A DNA stretch of 64,000 bases from Verrucomicrobiota bacterium (GTDB taxonomy: Bacteria > Verrucomicrobiota > Verrucomicrobiia > Limisphaerales > JAFGQR01), in contig JAFGQR010000041.1 in NCBI GenBank assembly GCA_016935555.1, positions 1-64,000 of the forward strand. Direction: 5' to 3'. Positions 1 through 7,945 of this stretch are shown in pieces. How positions within the stretch are numbered: position 1 is the first letter of the stretch; each line of letters begins with the position of its first letter. The position numbers and the translations under genes are program-made. The notes beneath the pieces were generated by a model, which ran no database searches, had not been told where the DNA came from, and saw only the letters and a list, made by a program, of their open reading frames with translations.

Positions 1-168
1 TGCATTGCTCACCAGGTTCCTGGTGAGCAATGCACCCGCCCGGGAGGGCGGGCCGCCCAGCGCTCTATGGGCCGACTGAGCTCGCCATAGAGTGCTTTCG
101 CGCTCGGGCGGGGTGAGCCCCGCCCTGCGGCCCTTCAGGCGCATTTCTCACAGGGCGCTGAGCAATGC
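1..168. repeat. Array of five consecutive palindromic hairpins
   Basis: Five inverted repeats follow one another. Positions 1-16 pair perfectly with 19-34 across a 2-nt loop. Positions 35-41 pair with 46-52, 59-70 with 85-96 (one mismatch), 106-113 with 118-125, and 141-150 with 159-168 (one mismatch). The first and last share the core GCATTGCTCA / TGAGCAATGC, so they are copies of one unit. The set resembles REP/BIME-type intergenic repeats, and it may extend beyond the window start. It could also terminate transcription arriving from upstream. No coding region is visible in it. Confidence 0.6.
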
Positions 169-251
169 GGGCCAACCCGCGGCACCCGCGGTCACCTCCC
201 CGCAGCCCCGACCCGCGCAATTCGGGACCCCTATCCGGGCCGATTATTGGC

Positions 252-279
252 TTGCATTTGGCCGTTCGCCTGATAAACT
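252..279 (+). promoter_or_regulatory. Putative sigma-70 promoter of the giant exported protein gene
   Basis: TTGCAT at 252-257 and TAAACT at 274-279 are separated by 16 nt and lie about 31 nt before the ATG at 311. The local sequence is more AT-rich than its surroundings. The same -35 hexamer and spacing recur at 58285 before hisI. Motif-based only. Confidence 0.4.
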
Positions 280-310
280 TCACTTAAGTACCAACCCTAA
301 ATACTGCGTT

Positions 311-3300
311 ATGAGCAAAAACCTTCGTGATGTGGTTTTGTGCCGGGCTATTTCTCGCGTCCTGCCCAAAATTCTCCTTGTCGCTTCCAGCATCGCACTC
401 GCGGTCCTCCCCGCGTCTGCAGGCACCCTGCTGATCTCCAACGGATCGCCGGTCCAAATCCTTGTTCCCGCCGACGACAGCCTGGGCAACACCTGGCAAG
501 CCCCGGCGTTCGATGCGTCCACGTGGACGGCGGGCATTAGCGGCGTCGGCTACCAGTCCGGCGCGGGCGGCTACGAGGCCCGTGTGGTCGCCGACTCGGT
601 CTCCGAGTGGTCGGCAGCCGGGCGTCAGGGCGAGAACTACTGGTTCTACGGCTACTACGACCTGAGCGGCGACGCCGACGCAACCTATGACCCCAACACG
701 GACTTCAATTTCACGGATCCGAATTGGAACTTTGTGTCCTCGGCGTGGCGGCTGGGCACTTCCGGCAATCCGGACGCCAACCCGCCCTGGGACACCATCG
801 GGCAGACCGAAATCCATCCCAACGGCATCAACAATGGGGGTGAACACTGGGCTGTTCGCCGGTGGATCAGCACCTACTCGGGAGAGGTGACCATCCAGTT
901 CCACCTGCGCAAGAGCGCCAGCGCCGGCACCGGAGTCACCGGCAAGATCTTTCAAAACGGCACGCCCATCTTCTCCCAGGCCATCGCCGGCAGCGACACC
1001 GGCGGTTTCTCCGTCCTGGTCAACACCACGCTCAACGTGGGCGACAAACTCGATTTCGTCCAAACTCCCATCGGGCCCGCCGGAGAAACCGACGACGACT
1101 CCGACGGCAGCCAGATGACCGTCCGCATCATCGAAGGCGTGCTGGTGACGCCCGTGGCGACCACGGACACCACGGACGCCTGGGGCAACGGGTCCCAAGG
1201 ACAGAACGGCTGGTATTACGGCTACTACGAGAAGACCGCAGACGCCAACGGCGTTTATGAGCCCGCCACCGACTTTTTCACCGCCGCAAACGACTCGCGC
1301 TGGCAGCTCTCGGGCAGTTGGGAAATCATCCCCGGCGACCCGCCCTGGACCAGCATCGGCCAGGTCAACTGGCATCCGGCCGGCCCCACCCCCACCCACT
1401 GGGCCATCAAACGCTGGGTCAGCACCCTCGCCGGCGATATCAATATCCGCGTCCAGTTCGGCAAGCAAAACACCGGCTGCGGCAACGGCACCACCCTCCG
1501 CGTTCTGCACAACGGCACCGAGGTCTTCGCTTACACCGTCGCCTACAATGACGGCACCGGCATCGACACCTATGTCATCCTCCCGGGCGTCAACGTCGGC
1601 GACTTCATCGAGTTCGCCCTCGACCCCTTCGGCACCGATGGCACCTATGCCGACGGCTGCGACGGCTCGCGCCTGCGCGCCACCGTCTACCCGGGTGCCG
1701 TGCCGTTCCGCCCCGGCATTACGGGTGACATCGGCACCAACCTCGAGTCCGCCATGAAAGACGTCAGCTCCTCCGTCTTCCTCCGGTTCCCCTTCGACGT
1801 CGCCAACCCCGCCGACATCGGCACCCTCCGGCTGGAGCTGAAATACAACGACGGCTACGTGGCCTACCTGAACGGCGTCGAGATCGACAAACGCAACGCC
1901 CCCACCGTCATCGTCGGCGTCACCAACGCCGACAGCATCGCCGATTGGTCCACCACAGGCACCCAGGGCGAGAACGGCTGGTATTACGGTTACTACAATA
2001 AAACCGCCGACCTGGATGCCACCTACGCCGCCGGCGATTTCACCCTGTTCCCGCCCGAATTCTGGGACGGCGGCGCCTTCAATTTCACCCCCGGCGATCC
2101 CCCCTGGACCTTCCTGGCCCAGGAAGATTCGCATCCCAATGGGGCCAATAACGGCGAGGAACACTGGGTCATGCGCCGCTGGGTCTCCGATGTCGCCGGC
2201 GACCTGAAAGTCCGATTCCGATTCCGCAAATCGAACACCGGTTGCGGCGACGGCGTCATCGGCGCCATCTTCCACAACGGCGCCCCACTTTATTCCCAGT
2301 TGATCGAGGGCACCGACGGCACCGGCCGCGACGACATTGTGGAGGTGCCCGGAGTGCAGGTGGGCGATACGCTCGACATCGCCATCCAGCCCAACGTCGG
2401 CCAGGACTGGTGCGACGGCACCTTCTTCAGCGCCGTCGTGTTCAGCGGCGTCCAGTCCGTCCCTTGGAATGCTGCCGCCAGCGGCACCCGCACGGTGGAG
2501 CAAACCATCATGCCCCAACTCCTCGACCTGACCGGCAGCCTCTCCCTGCTGGTCCCCGGCCCCAACGTGCTGGCCATCCAAGGCATTAATGCCGCCGCCA
2601 GCGACGATACCTTCCTCATCGCTCCCGCGCTCGTCGCCAACCAACTCCCGATTGGAGGCGCCGACACGGTCGAAGCCACCCAGCCCCTGGCCGCCGACTA
2701 CCCCCTCGCCTCGCTGCTGGCGAATGATGTCGACCCGGATGGCGACATGATCCTGGTGGTCCAAGTCAGCGCCACCAGCGCCCAGGGCGGATCGGTCACC
2801 CAACTGGGTGACACCCTCCGCTACACGCCGCCGCTCGACTTCGTCGGCAGCGACAGCTTCACCTACACCATCGCCGACGGCTCCGGCACCCCGGTGCCCG
2901 TCACCGTCGAGGTCACCGTGCTCCCCGACACCACCCCGCCGTCCGTCGTCTCGATCTCAGCCAATGCCTCCCTCAACCAGATCGTCATCCAGTACTCGGA
3001 ACCCATGGACGATTTCACCGCGGCCGATTGGTTCAATTATCGCCTGCCCGACCCCTTCAGCTCCCAGTCCGCCGTGTTCAACGCCGACAAGACCGCCATC
3101 ATCCTGACCCTCGACGCGGGCCAGCTGCTGCCGATCGGCGAGAAGTTCTGCGTCGAACTCACCGGCATCTACGACCGGGCCAATAACCCGCTGCCCGATT
3201 CCACGGAATGCTTCACCAACCACCTCAGCCCCAACTACGCCCTCGAGGAACTCTGGTTCAACATCGGCAGCGGCAACGCCGTCGCCGACCTCACCTCCCT

Positions 3301-6193
3301 CCCCGCCTACCCAAATTCGCCCAGCGCCGTCCGGTATCGCCCCCTGCTGGAAACCGTCACCGGCCAGGCCGATGCCTATGGCACCCGGATCTCCGGGTGG
3401 CTCAAACCGCCCGAGACCGGCAACTACAACTTTGCCATGGCCTCCGATGACAACGGCGAATTCTGGCTGAGCACCGACGTCAACCCCGCCAACAAAGTGC
3501 TCATCGCCAGTGAACCCGTGTGGTGCAGTGAGCGCGACTGGCTCGGCACCGCCCGCCGTAATGCCGACGCGCCCGAGAACCGCTCCACCACGCTCTTCCC
3601 GGACGGCATCCCGCTGGTCGCCGGCGAGTTCTATTACTTCGAAGCGCTCATGAAGGAAGGCGGCGGCGGCGACAACCTCGGCGTCACGTGGCAGCTGCCC
3701 AGCGAACCCGCCCTCACCGCCGGCAACCTTCCCATCTCCGGCAAATACATCTACACCCTCGACCGCGACTTGGGCGCCGCCATCACCATCACCCAGCAAC
3801 CCCAGGACGCCACCTTCTCCGTGAGCTGCGGCTCCGGCGGCGGCACCGTCCTGAACGTGCTCGACGCCGACTTCAACGCCGACAACGGCGGCTTCGCGGT
3901 GGTGAATACCGGGACCGTGGCCGGGCCATGGGTCTACAACGCCGGCGCCGGGACCTGGTCCGCCAACGGCAGCGAGGGCGTCGTCAACTCGCGCCTCTCC
4001 ACCCCCACCCTCACCCTGTCCAAGGGCGGCACCGTCAGCGTCACATTCCACCACCGCTACAACTTCGAGGGCGACGCCAGCATCCGGTGGGACAGTGGCG
4101 CGATCTGGTGCAGCGTCAATGGCGGCGACCCCGTCTACGTGCCCGCCACCGACATCACCGGCGAGAATTACAAGACCGACCTCGCCATCGGCGGCAATTG
4201 CCCGCCCAATAACGGCAAGTTCGCCTTCAACGGCAAATCCCCCGACTTCGAAGCCGGCACCTTCGTCGAAACCACCGCCACGCTCGGCCTGTTTAACAGC
4301 GGCGACACCATCGCCGTGCATTTCATGGGCGCCTGGGACGAAGGCTACGTCGAAGTCCCCGCACCCAACTGGGAGGTTGACCGCGTGCAGGTCCAAGTCC
4401 AAACCACCGGTTCCGGCGATCCCGTCGAATTCGCCGTGGCCGCCGAGGGCAGCTTCACGGCCGACGTGAGCGCGCCCATGGTCTACCAGTGGCAGCGCAG
4501 CGACAACGGCACCGATTGGGTCGACATCCCCGGCGCCACCGCCACCACCTACCGGCTGCTCCCCAACTTCCCGGATGACGGCGCCATGTTCCGCGCGGTC
4601 GTCGCACTGCCCACGCTCCAAGTTCTCTCCGACGCCGCAACCCTGACGGTCATCGGCGTCAACGCCGCGCCGCTCTTCACGGCCGGCCCGGACCAGACCG
4701 TGCCTCAGAATGCCGGCGCCGTCTCCGTGCCCGCATGGGCCACCGACATCAGCCCCGGCTGCCCGGAGGAAGCCGGCCAAAACGTCGACTTCATCGTCAG
4801 CAACGACAACGGCGCCCTGTTTGCCGTGCAGCCCGCTATCAGCCCCGACGGCACGCTCACCTACACCGCCGATCCCGCCCGCTGCGGCGTGGCCAGCGTC
4901 ACCGCCTGGCTGCACGACGACGGCGGCACCGCCAACAACGGCAACGACACCTCCGAACCCGCCACCTTCACCATCACCGTCACCCCGGTCAACGAGTGTC
5001 CCGTGGCCGAAAACCAAACCGTCGTCGTCGTCGCCGGCAGCTCCATGCCCATCACCTTGAGCGCCATCGACGCCGATCTCGGCGAAATCGGCTGCGGCGA
5101 GCCGCAAACGCTCCGCTTCTGGGTCATCCCCCCCTCGCACGGCTTCCTGCGCGGCGCCGGCGCGAATCTCACCTACACCCCCGCCCCCGGCTATTGCGGT
5201 GCCGACAGCTTCCCGTTCCTCGTGGATGACGGCGTGTGCTTCAGCCGCGGGCTGGTCAGCATTGAAATCCTCGGCGGCAACCACTGCCCGGTGGCCAACC
5301 CGCAAACCGTCGCCACCTGCCAAGACACCCCTGTCGCCATCACCCTCACCGGCAGCGATCTTGACGACGGCGGCGGCTGCGGCCCCGGCCTCCAGGGCTT
5401 CGCCGTCGTCCAATCCCCCGCCTGCGGCACCCTGAGCGGCACCCCGCCCAGCCTCACCTACACGCCCGCACCGGGATACGCCGGCACCGACAGCTTCACC
5501 TTCACCGCCACCGACGGCGAATGCACTTCCGCCGAAGCCACGGTCGCCATCACGGTCCGCCCCGGCACCGGCAGCCCCGTGTGCCAGATCGTCGTGGGCC
5601 CGCTCCTCAACCTCACCGCGGATCAAGCCGAACACGTCGTGCTCGCCTGCGACAACCTCGCTGCAGACGTGGTGCTCGACGGCAGCCTCAGTTCCGATCC
5701 CGGCGGCCAACCCCTGACCTTCATGTGGCTGGTCGATGACATGCCCGCCGGCACCGACCCCATCCTCACCCAAACCCTCGAGGCCGGCACCCATACCGTC
5801 ACCCTCGTCGTCGATAGCGGATCCGCCGGCGGAACCGAGTGCGGCGGCGCCAACTCCAGCACCTGCACCACCGTCCTGACGGTGGCCGACGGCTCCGAAG
5901 CGGTGGACGGCATCCTGCAGATGGTGGAACAGAGCCACATCGGCCGCAGCCTGAAGAGAACACTCGCCAGGCACCTGAACGAAGCCGCAAGGTGTTTTGC
6001 CAACGGCGACTGCCACGAAGGCGTCAGCCAACTGCAGGCGTTCATCGACAAAATCGAACACTACGTGCAGTACTACGCCGCCGGCAAAAAGCCGTCCCAA
6101 AAATACCTCATCGATCCCGCCACCGCAGCCAGACTCGTCGGCGCCGCCCAGGCCCTCATCGACGCGTACGGGAACTGCGATTGCATGAACTAA
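311..6193 (+). CDS. Giant secreted multidomain beta-sandwich protein with C-terminal FIMAH-like domain
   Basis: This is a 1960-residue exported protein of unknown function, probably cell-surface or extracellular and adhesive or carbohydrate-binding. The ATG at 311 is chosen because it begins a clear signal peptide (hydrophobic stretch LLVASSIALAVLPASA); the frame is open back to 92. In order: a galactose-binding-like verrucomicrobial domain split by three inserted cassettes of about 180 residues (consensus GQNGWYYGYYxKTxDxxxxY, then PWTxIGQ, then EHWxxRRWxS; residues about 90-465 and 531-716), a cadherin-like repeat, an SbsA-type Ig domain, a PA14-like domain (about 975-1150), an Ig domain itself split by a lectin/MAM-like insert (about 1178-1367), three more cadherin-like repeats rich in Cys, a PKD-like domain, and a C-terminal helical FIMAH-like domain with no sorting signal. 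No catalytic motif was seen. Confidence 0.85.
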   Translation: MSKNLRDVVLCRAISRVLPKILLVASSIALAVLPASAGTLLISNGSPVQILVPADDSLGNTWQAPAFDASTWTAGISGVGYQSGAGGYEARVVADSVSEWSAAGRQGENYWFYGYYDLSGDADATYDPNTDFNFTDPNWNFVSSAWRLGTSGNPDANPPWDTIGQTEIHPNGINNGGEHWAVRRWISTYSGEVTIQFHLRKSASAGTGVTGKIFQNGTPIFSQAIAGSDTGGFSVLVNTTLNVGDKLDFVQTPIGPAGETDDDSDGSQMTVRIIEGVLVTPVATTDTTDAWGNGSQGQNGWYYGYYEKTADANGVYEPATDFFTAANDSRWQLSGSWEIIPGDPPWTSIGQVNWHPAGPTPTHWAIKRWVSTLAGDINIRVQFGKQNTGCGNGTTLRVLHNGTEVFAYTVAYNDGTGIDTYVILPGVNVGDFIEFALDPFGTDGTYADGCDGSRLRATVYPGAVPFRPGITGDIGTNLESAMKDVSSSVFLRFPFDVANPADIGTLRLELKYNDGYVAYLNGVEIDKRNAPTVIVGVTNADSIADWSTTGTQGENGWYYGYYNKTADLDATYAAGDFTLFPPEFWDGGAFNFTPGDPPWTFLAQEDSHPNGANNGEEHWVMRRWVSDVAGDLKVRFRFRKSNTGCGDGVIGAIFHNGAPLYSQLIEGTDGTGRDDIVEVPGVQVGDTLDIAIQPNVGQDWCDGTFFSAVVFSGVQSVPWNAAASGTRTVEQTIMPQLLDLTGSLSLLVPGPNVLAIQGINAAASDDTFLIAPALVANQLPIGGADTVEATQPLAADYPLASLLANDVDPDGDMILVVQVSATSAQGGSVTQLGDTLRYTPPLDFVGSDSFTYTIADGSGTPVPVTVEVTVLPDTTPPSVVSISANASLNQIVIQYSEPMDDFTAADWFNYRLPDPFSSQSAVFNADKTAIILTLDAGQLLPIGEKFCVELTGIYDRANNPLPDSTECFTNHLSPNYALEELWFNIGSGNAVADLTSLPAYPNSPSAVRYRPLLETVTGQADAYGTRISGWLKPPETGNYNFAMASDDNGEFWLSTDVNPANKVLIASEPVWCSERDWLGTARRNADAPENRSTTLFPDGIPLVAGEFYYFEALMKEGGGGDNLGVTWQLPSEPALTAGNLPISGKYIYTLDRDLGAAITITQQPQDATFSVSCGSGGGTVLNVLDADFNADNGGFAVVNTGTVAGPWVYNAGAGTWSANGSEGVVNSRLSTPTLTLSKGGTVSVTFHHRYNFEGDASIRWDSGAIWCSVNGGDPVYVPATDITGENYKTDLAIGGNCPPNNGKFAFNGKSPDFEAGTFVETTATLGLFNSGDTIAVHFMGAWDEGYVEVPAPNWEVDRVQVQVQTTGSGDPVEFAVAAEGSFTADVSAPMVYQWQRSDNGTDWVDIPGATATTYRLLPNFPDDGAMFRAVVALPTLQVLSDAATLTVIGVNAAPLFTAGPDQTVPQNAGAVSVPAWATDISPGCPEEAGQNVDFIVSNDNGALFAVQPAISPDGTLTYTADPARCGVASVTAWLHDDGGTANNGNDTSEPATFTITVTPVNECPVAENQTVVVVAGSSMPITLSAIDADLGEIGCGEPQTLRFWVIPPSHGFLRGAGANLTYTPAPGYCGADSFPFLVDDGVCFSRGLVSIEILGGNHCPVANPQTVATCQDTPVAITLTGSDLDDGGGCGPGLQGFAVVQSPACGTLSGTPPSLTYTPAPGYAGTDSFTFTATDGECTSAEATVAITVRPGTGSPVCQIVVGPLLNLTADQAEHVVLACDNLAADVVLDGSLSSDPGGQPLTFMWLVDDMPAGTDPILTQTLEAGTHTVTLVVDSGSAGGTECGGANSSTCTTVLTVADGSEAVDGILQMVEQSHIGRSLKRTLARHLNEAARCFANGDCHEGVSQLQAFIDKIEHYVQYYAAGKKPSQKYLIDPATAARLVGAAQALIDAYGNCDCMN

Positions 6194-6218
6194 CCTGCTT
6201 TTCTCAACAGGTTCCTGG
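6193..6218. repeat. Short hairpin repeat after the giant gene
   Basis: AACCTG (6192-6197) and CAGGTT (6208-6213) form a 6-bp stem around CTTTTCTCAA. The string ACCTGCTTTTCTCAACAG recurs at 60917-60933 with one T deleted, downstream of trpE. The adjoining CAGGTTCCTGG (6208-6218) also occurs at 13-23 in the first hairpin of the window. It looks like a dispersed intergenic palindrome family, and it may help terminate the giant gene. Confidence 0.5.
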
Positions 6219-6330
6219 CGAGATATTCGGGCTAAAGCCCCGACCCCGCCACCAAGTCCCCAGGCGCCCCGGACCCCTCCCAACCCCGGGAGCCCCGGAG
6301 ACCGCGGCGTTGGGAACATCGAGCAAGGGC

Positions 6331-6361
6331 GAACGCCGGGAGCGGCAGGCTCCCGGCGTTC
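6331..6361. terminator. Perfect 13-bp GC-rich hairpin, possible terminator
   Basis: GAACGCCGGGAGC (6331-6343) pairs perfectly with GCTCCCGGCGTTC (6349-6361) around a 5-nt loop and is followed by CTTGTTTG. It lies between the giant gene and the nusA promoter. The T tract is weak, so a REP-like repeat is an alternative. Confidence 0.45.
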
Positions 6362-6447
6362 CTTGTTTGAAGGGTGGGCTGGGGGATGCCGGATCGCCAA
6401 CGGGATCTCAAAAAACAGTGGGTGCTGAATTCGGTGCATTTTGCTTC

Positions 6448-6477
6448 TTGACTGGCGGCCTGTCTTTTAGCTATGGT
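6448..6477 (+). promoter_or_regulatory. Putative sigma-70 promoter of the nusA-infB operon
   Basis: TTGACT (6448-6453) and TATGGT (6472-6477) are spaced 18 nt apart. The -35 lies within GCTTCTTGACT, an 11-mer found again at the putative hypA promoter (44829-44839). It leaves a leader of about 95 nt that contains a terminator-like hairpin before nusA. Confidence 0.5.
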
Positions 6478-6516
6478 GCCTTCGAAATGTAATACTGGCC
6501 GCTGAGGCCATGCGCG

Positions 6517-6547
6517 AAGTCGGAGATTACGTCTGCCGGCTTTTTTA
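6517..6547 (+). terminator. Terminator-like hairpin in the nusA leader, candidate attenuator
   Basis: AAGTCGGAGA (6517-6526) pairs with TCT-G-CCGGCTT (6532-6542) with one bulged G and one G-U pair around loop TTACG, followed by TTTTATT. It lies between the predicted promoter and the nusA start, so read-through would be needed to express the operon. That would fit feedback by NusA on its own leader, but regulation is inferred. Confidence 0.45.
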
Positions 6548-6579
6548 TTCCCCTGGTGGGAAGCGGCAGGTTCGGATTT

Positions 6580-7860
6580 ATGAATGCAGACTTGTTGAGT
6601 GTCTTGGAATACTGGGTGCGCGAGAAGGGGATTCCGATGGACAAGCTGATCAGCGCGGTTCAGGAAGCGCTGACGACGGCCGCGAAGAAGGCCATCGGCC
6701 CGGCGCGCGAACTGCGTTGCGAGATGAATCCGAAGAACGGCGACATCAAGGCTTTCGCAAAACTGATCGTGGTCGACCGGGTTCTTTCCAAGCACGACCA
6801 GGTGTCGCTCGCCGAGGCGCGCCGGATTCGCCCCGACGCCCAACTCGGCGACGAGGTGGAAGTGGAAGTGACCCCCGCGGATTTCGGGCGCATCGCGTCG
6901 ACCTACGCCAAACAATCGCTGCTTCAACATATCCGGCGCGCTGAAAAGGCGCTCATCTTCGCCGAGTTCAAAGATCGCGTGGGGGACATCGTGCATGGTT
7001 TGGTGCGGCGCTTTGAGAAATCCGACGTGACCATCGACCTTGGGCGATACGACGCGTTGCTGCCGAACCGGGAACGGGTTCCGACGGAGGAATACCAGAT
7101 CGGCGAGCGCATTCGCTGCTTCGTCAAGGAGGTCACCGAAACCGGCCCGCACGGCCCCGAAATCATCCTGTCCCGCGCCGACCCCAAATTCGTCATCAAA
7201 CTCTTCCAATTGGAAGTCTCCGAAGTCAACGACGGCACCATCACCATCAAGGCCATCGCCCGCGAACCCGGGTTCCGCACCAAGCTGGCCGTGTGGACCC
7301 GCGACGAGAAAGTCGATCCGGTCGGCGCCTGCGTCGGGCTGCGCGGCCAGCGCGTCAAAAACATCGTCCGCGAACTCAACAACGAGAAGGTGGACATCAT
7401 CCGGTGGGACCAGGACATCACGGTCCTGCTCACCAATGCCCTGGCGCCTGCCAAGGTGAAATCGTTCGACATCGACGAATCGCACCGCCGCGCCCGTGTC
7501 ATTGTCAACCCCGACCAGCTTTCCCTGGCCATCGGCAAACGCGGCCAGAACGCGCGTCTGACCTCCAAACTCACCGGGTGGCAGGTTGATATCGAAGCCG
7601 AACAGGTCGCCGTCGAAGGCTTCGAAGGCAAGCTGGCTCAGGCCGTCCAGGCCCTGGCCGACATCCCCGGCATCACCCGCGAACAGGCCGATGCCTTGGT
7701 CCATCACGGCTGGACCAGCCTCGAAGCCCTGCTCCAGGCCGATGCCGCCGATTTGTCCGAAATCGCGGAAATCGGCCCCGCGGCGGAAGCCGTGTTCCAG
7801 GCCGCCCGCGACGAGGCCGCCCGGCGCACCATTAAAATCGGTGACTCTCCGGTTGCCTAA
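6580..7860 (+). CDS. nusA: Transcription termination/antitermination factor NusA
   Basis: NusA binds RNA polymerase and nascent RNA and modulates pausing, termination and antitermination. The 426-residue product has the N-terminal RNAP-binding domain, an S1 domain from about residue 134, KH1 (VGLRGQRVKNIVREL, about 250-275), KH2 (SLAIGKRGQNARLTSKLTGW, about 310-330) and a C-terminal helix-hairpin-helix region (LADIPGITREQADALV). It is shorter than E. coli NusA because the second acidic repeat is lacking, as in many phyla. The ATG at 6580 fits the family N-terminus; an in-frame GTG at 6556 would add eight residues. It is first in a run with infB and rbfA, the classic order, but without rimP. 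Confidence 0.95.
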   Translation: MNADLLSVLEYWVREKGIPMDKLISAVQEALTTAAKKAIGPARELRCEMNPKNGDIKAFAKLIVVDRVLSKHDQVSLAEARRIRPDAQLGDEVEVEVTPADFGRIASTYAKQSLLQHIRRAEKALIFAEFKDRVGDIVHGLVRRFEKSDVTIDLGRYDALLPNRERVPTEEYQIGERIRCFVKEVTETGPHGPEIILSRADPKFVIKLFQLEVSEVNDGTITIKAIAREPGFRTKLAVWTRDEKVDPVGACVGLRGQRVKNIVRELNNEKVDIIRWDQDITVLLTNALAPAKVKSFDIDESHRRARVIVNPDQLSLAIGKRGQNARLTSKLTGWQVDIEAEQVAVEGFEGKLAQAVQALADIPGITREQADALVHHGWTSLEALLQADAADLSEIAEIGPAAEAVFQAARDEAARRTIKIGDSPVA

Positions 7861-7945
7861 TGCCATGAGTCTGATACAAACTAACCCCTTCGTTCCGCAG
7901 CTATGAACGCTTGGCCGCTGAAGCCGCGGGTGGTACGACACTTTT

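Larger units (their letters stand above)
6194..6579. other. Intergenic region between the giant gene and nusA
   Basis: This 386-nt stretch has no credible gene. It holds the 6193-6218 repeat, a GC-rich hairpin at 6331-6361, a promoter at 6448-6477 and a terminator-like leader hairpin at 6517-6547. rimP, which often precedes nusA, is absent. Confidence 0.7.

Noticed and set aside
1-168. CRISPR-like array from the repeated hairpins
   Set aside because: Units are palindromes of different sequence and spacing without uniform repeats and spacers, and no cas gene is present.
92-310. Upstream extension of the giant gene to a start at 92
   Set aside because: The added 73 residues cross the promoter and hairpins and come before a clear signal peptide that starts at 311.
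284-6439. Very long minus-strand open frames (284-2803 and 2957-6439) opposite the giant gene
   Set aside because: Their Gly/Val/Asp-rich translations have no family features. They are antisense shadows of a GC-rich gene with strong third-position bias, while the plus strand has a signal peptide and recognisable domains.
6478-6580. tRNA gene before nusA, as in the E. coli metY arrangement
   Set aside because: No cloverleaf or T-loop GTTCGA sequence is visible; the segment folds as a terminator-like hairpin instead.
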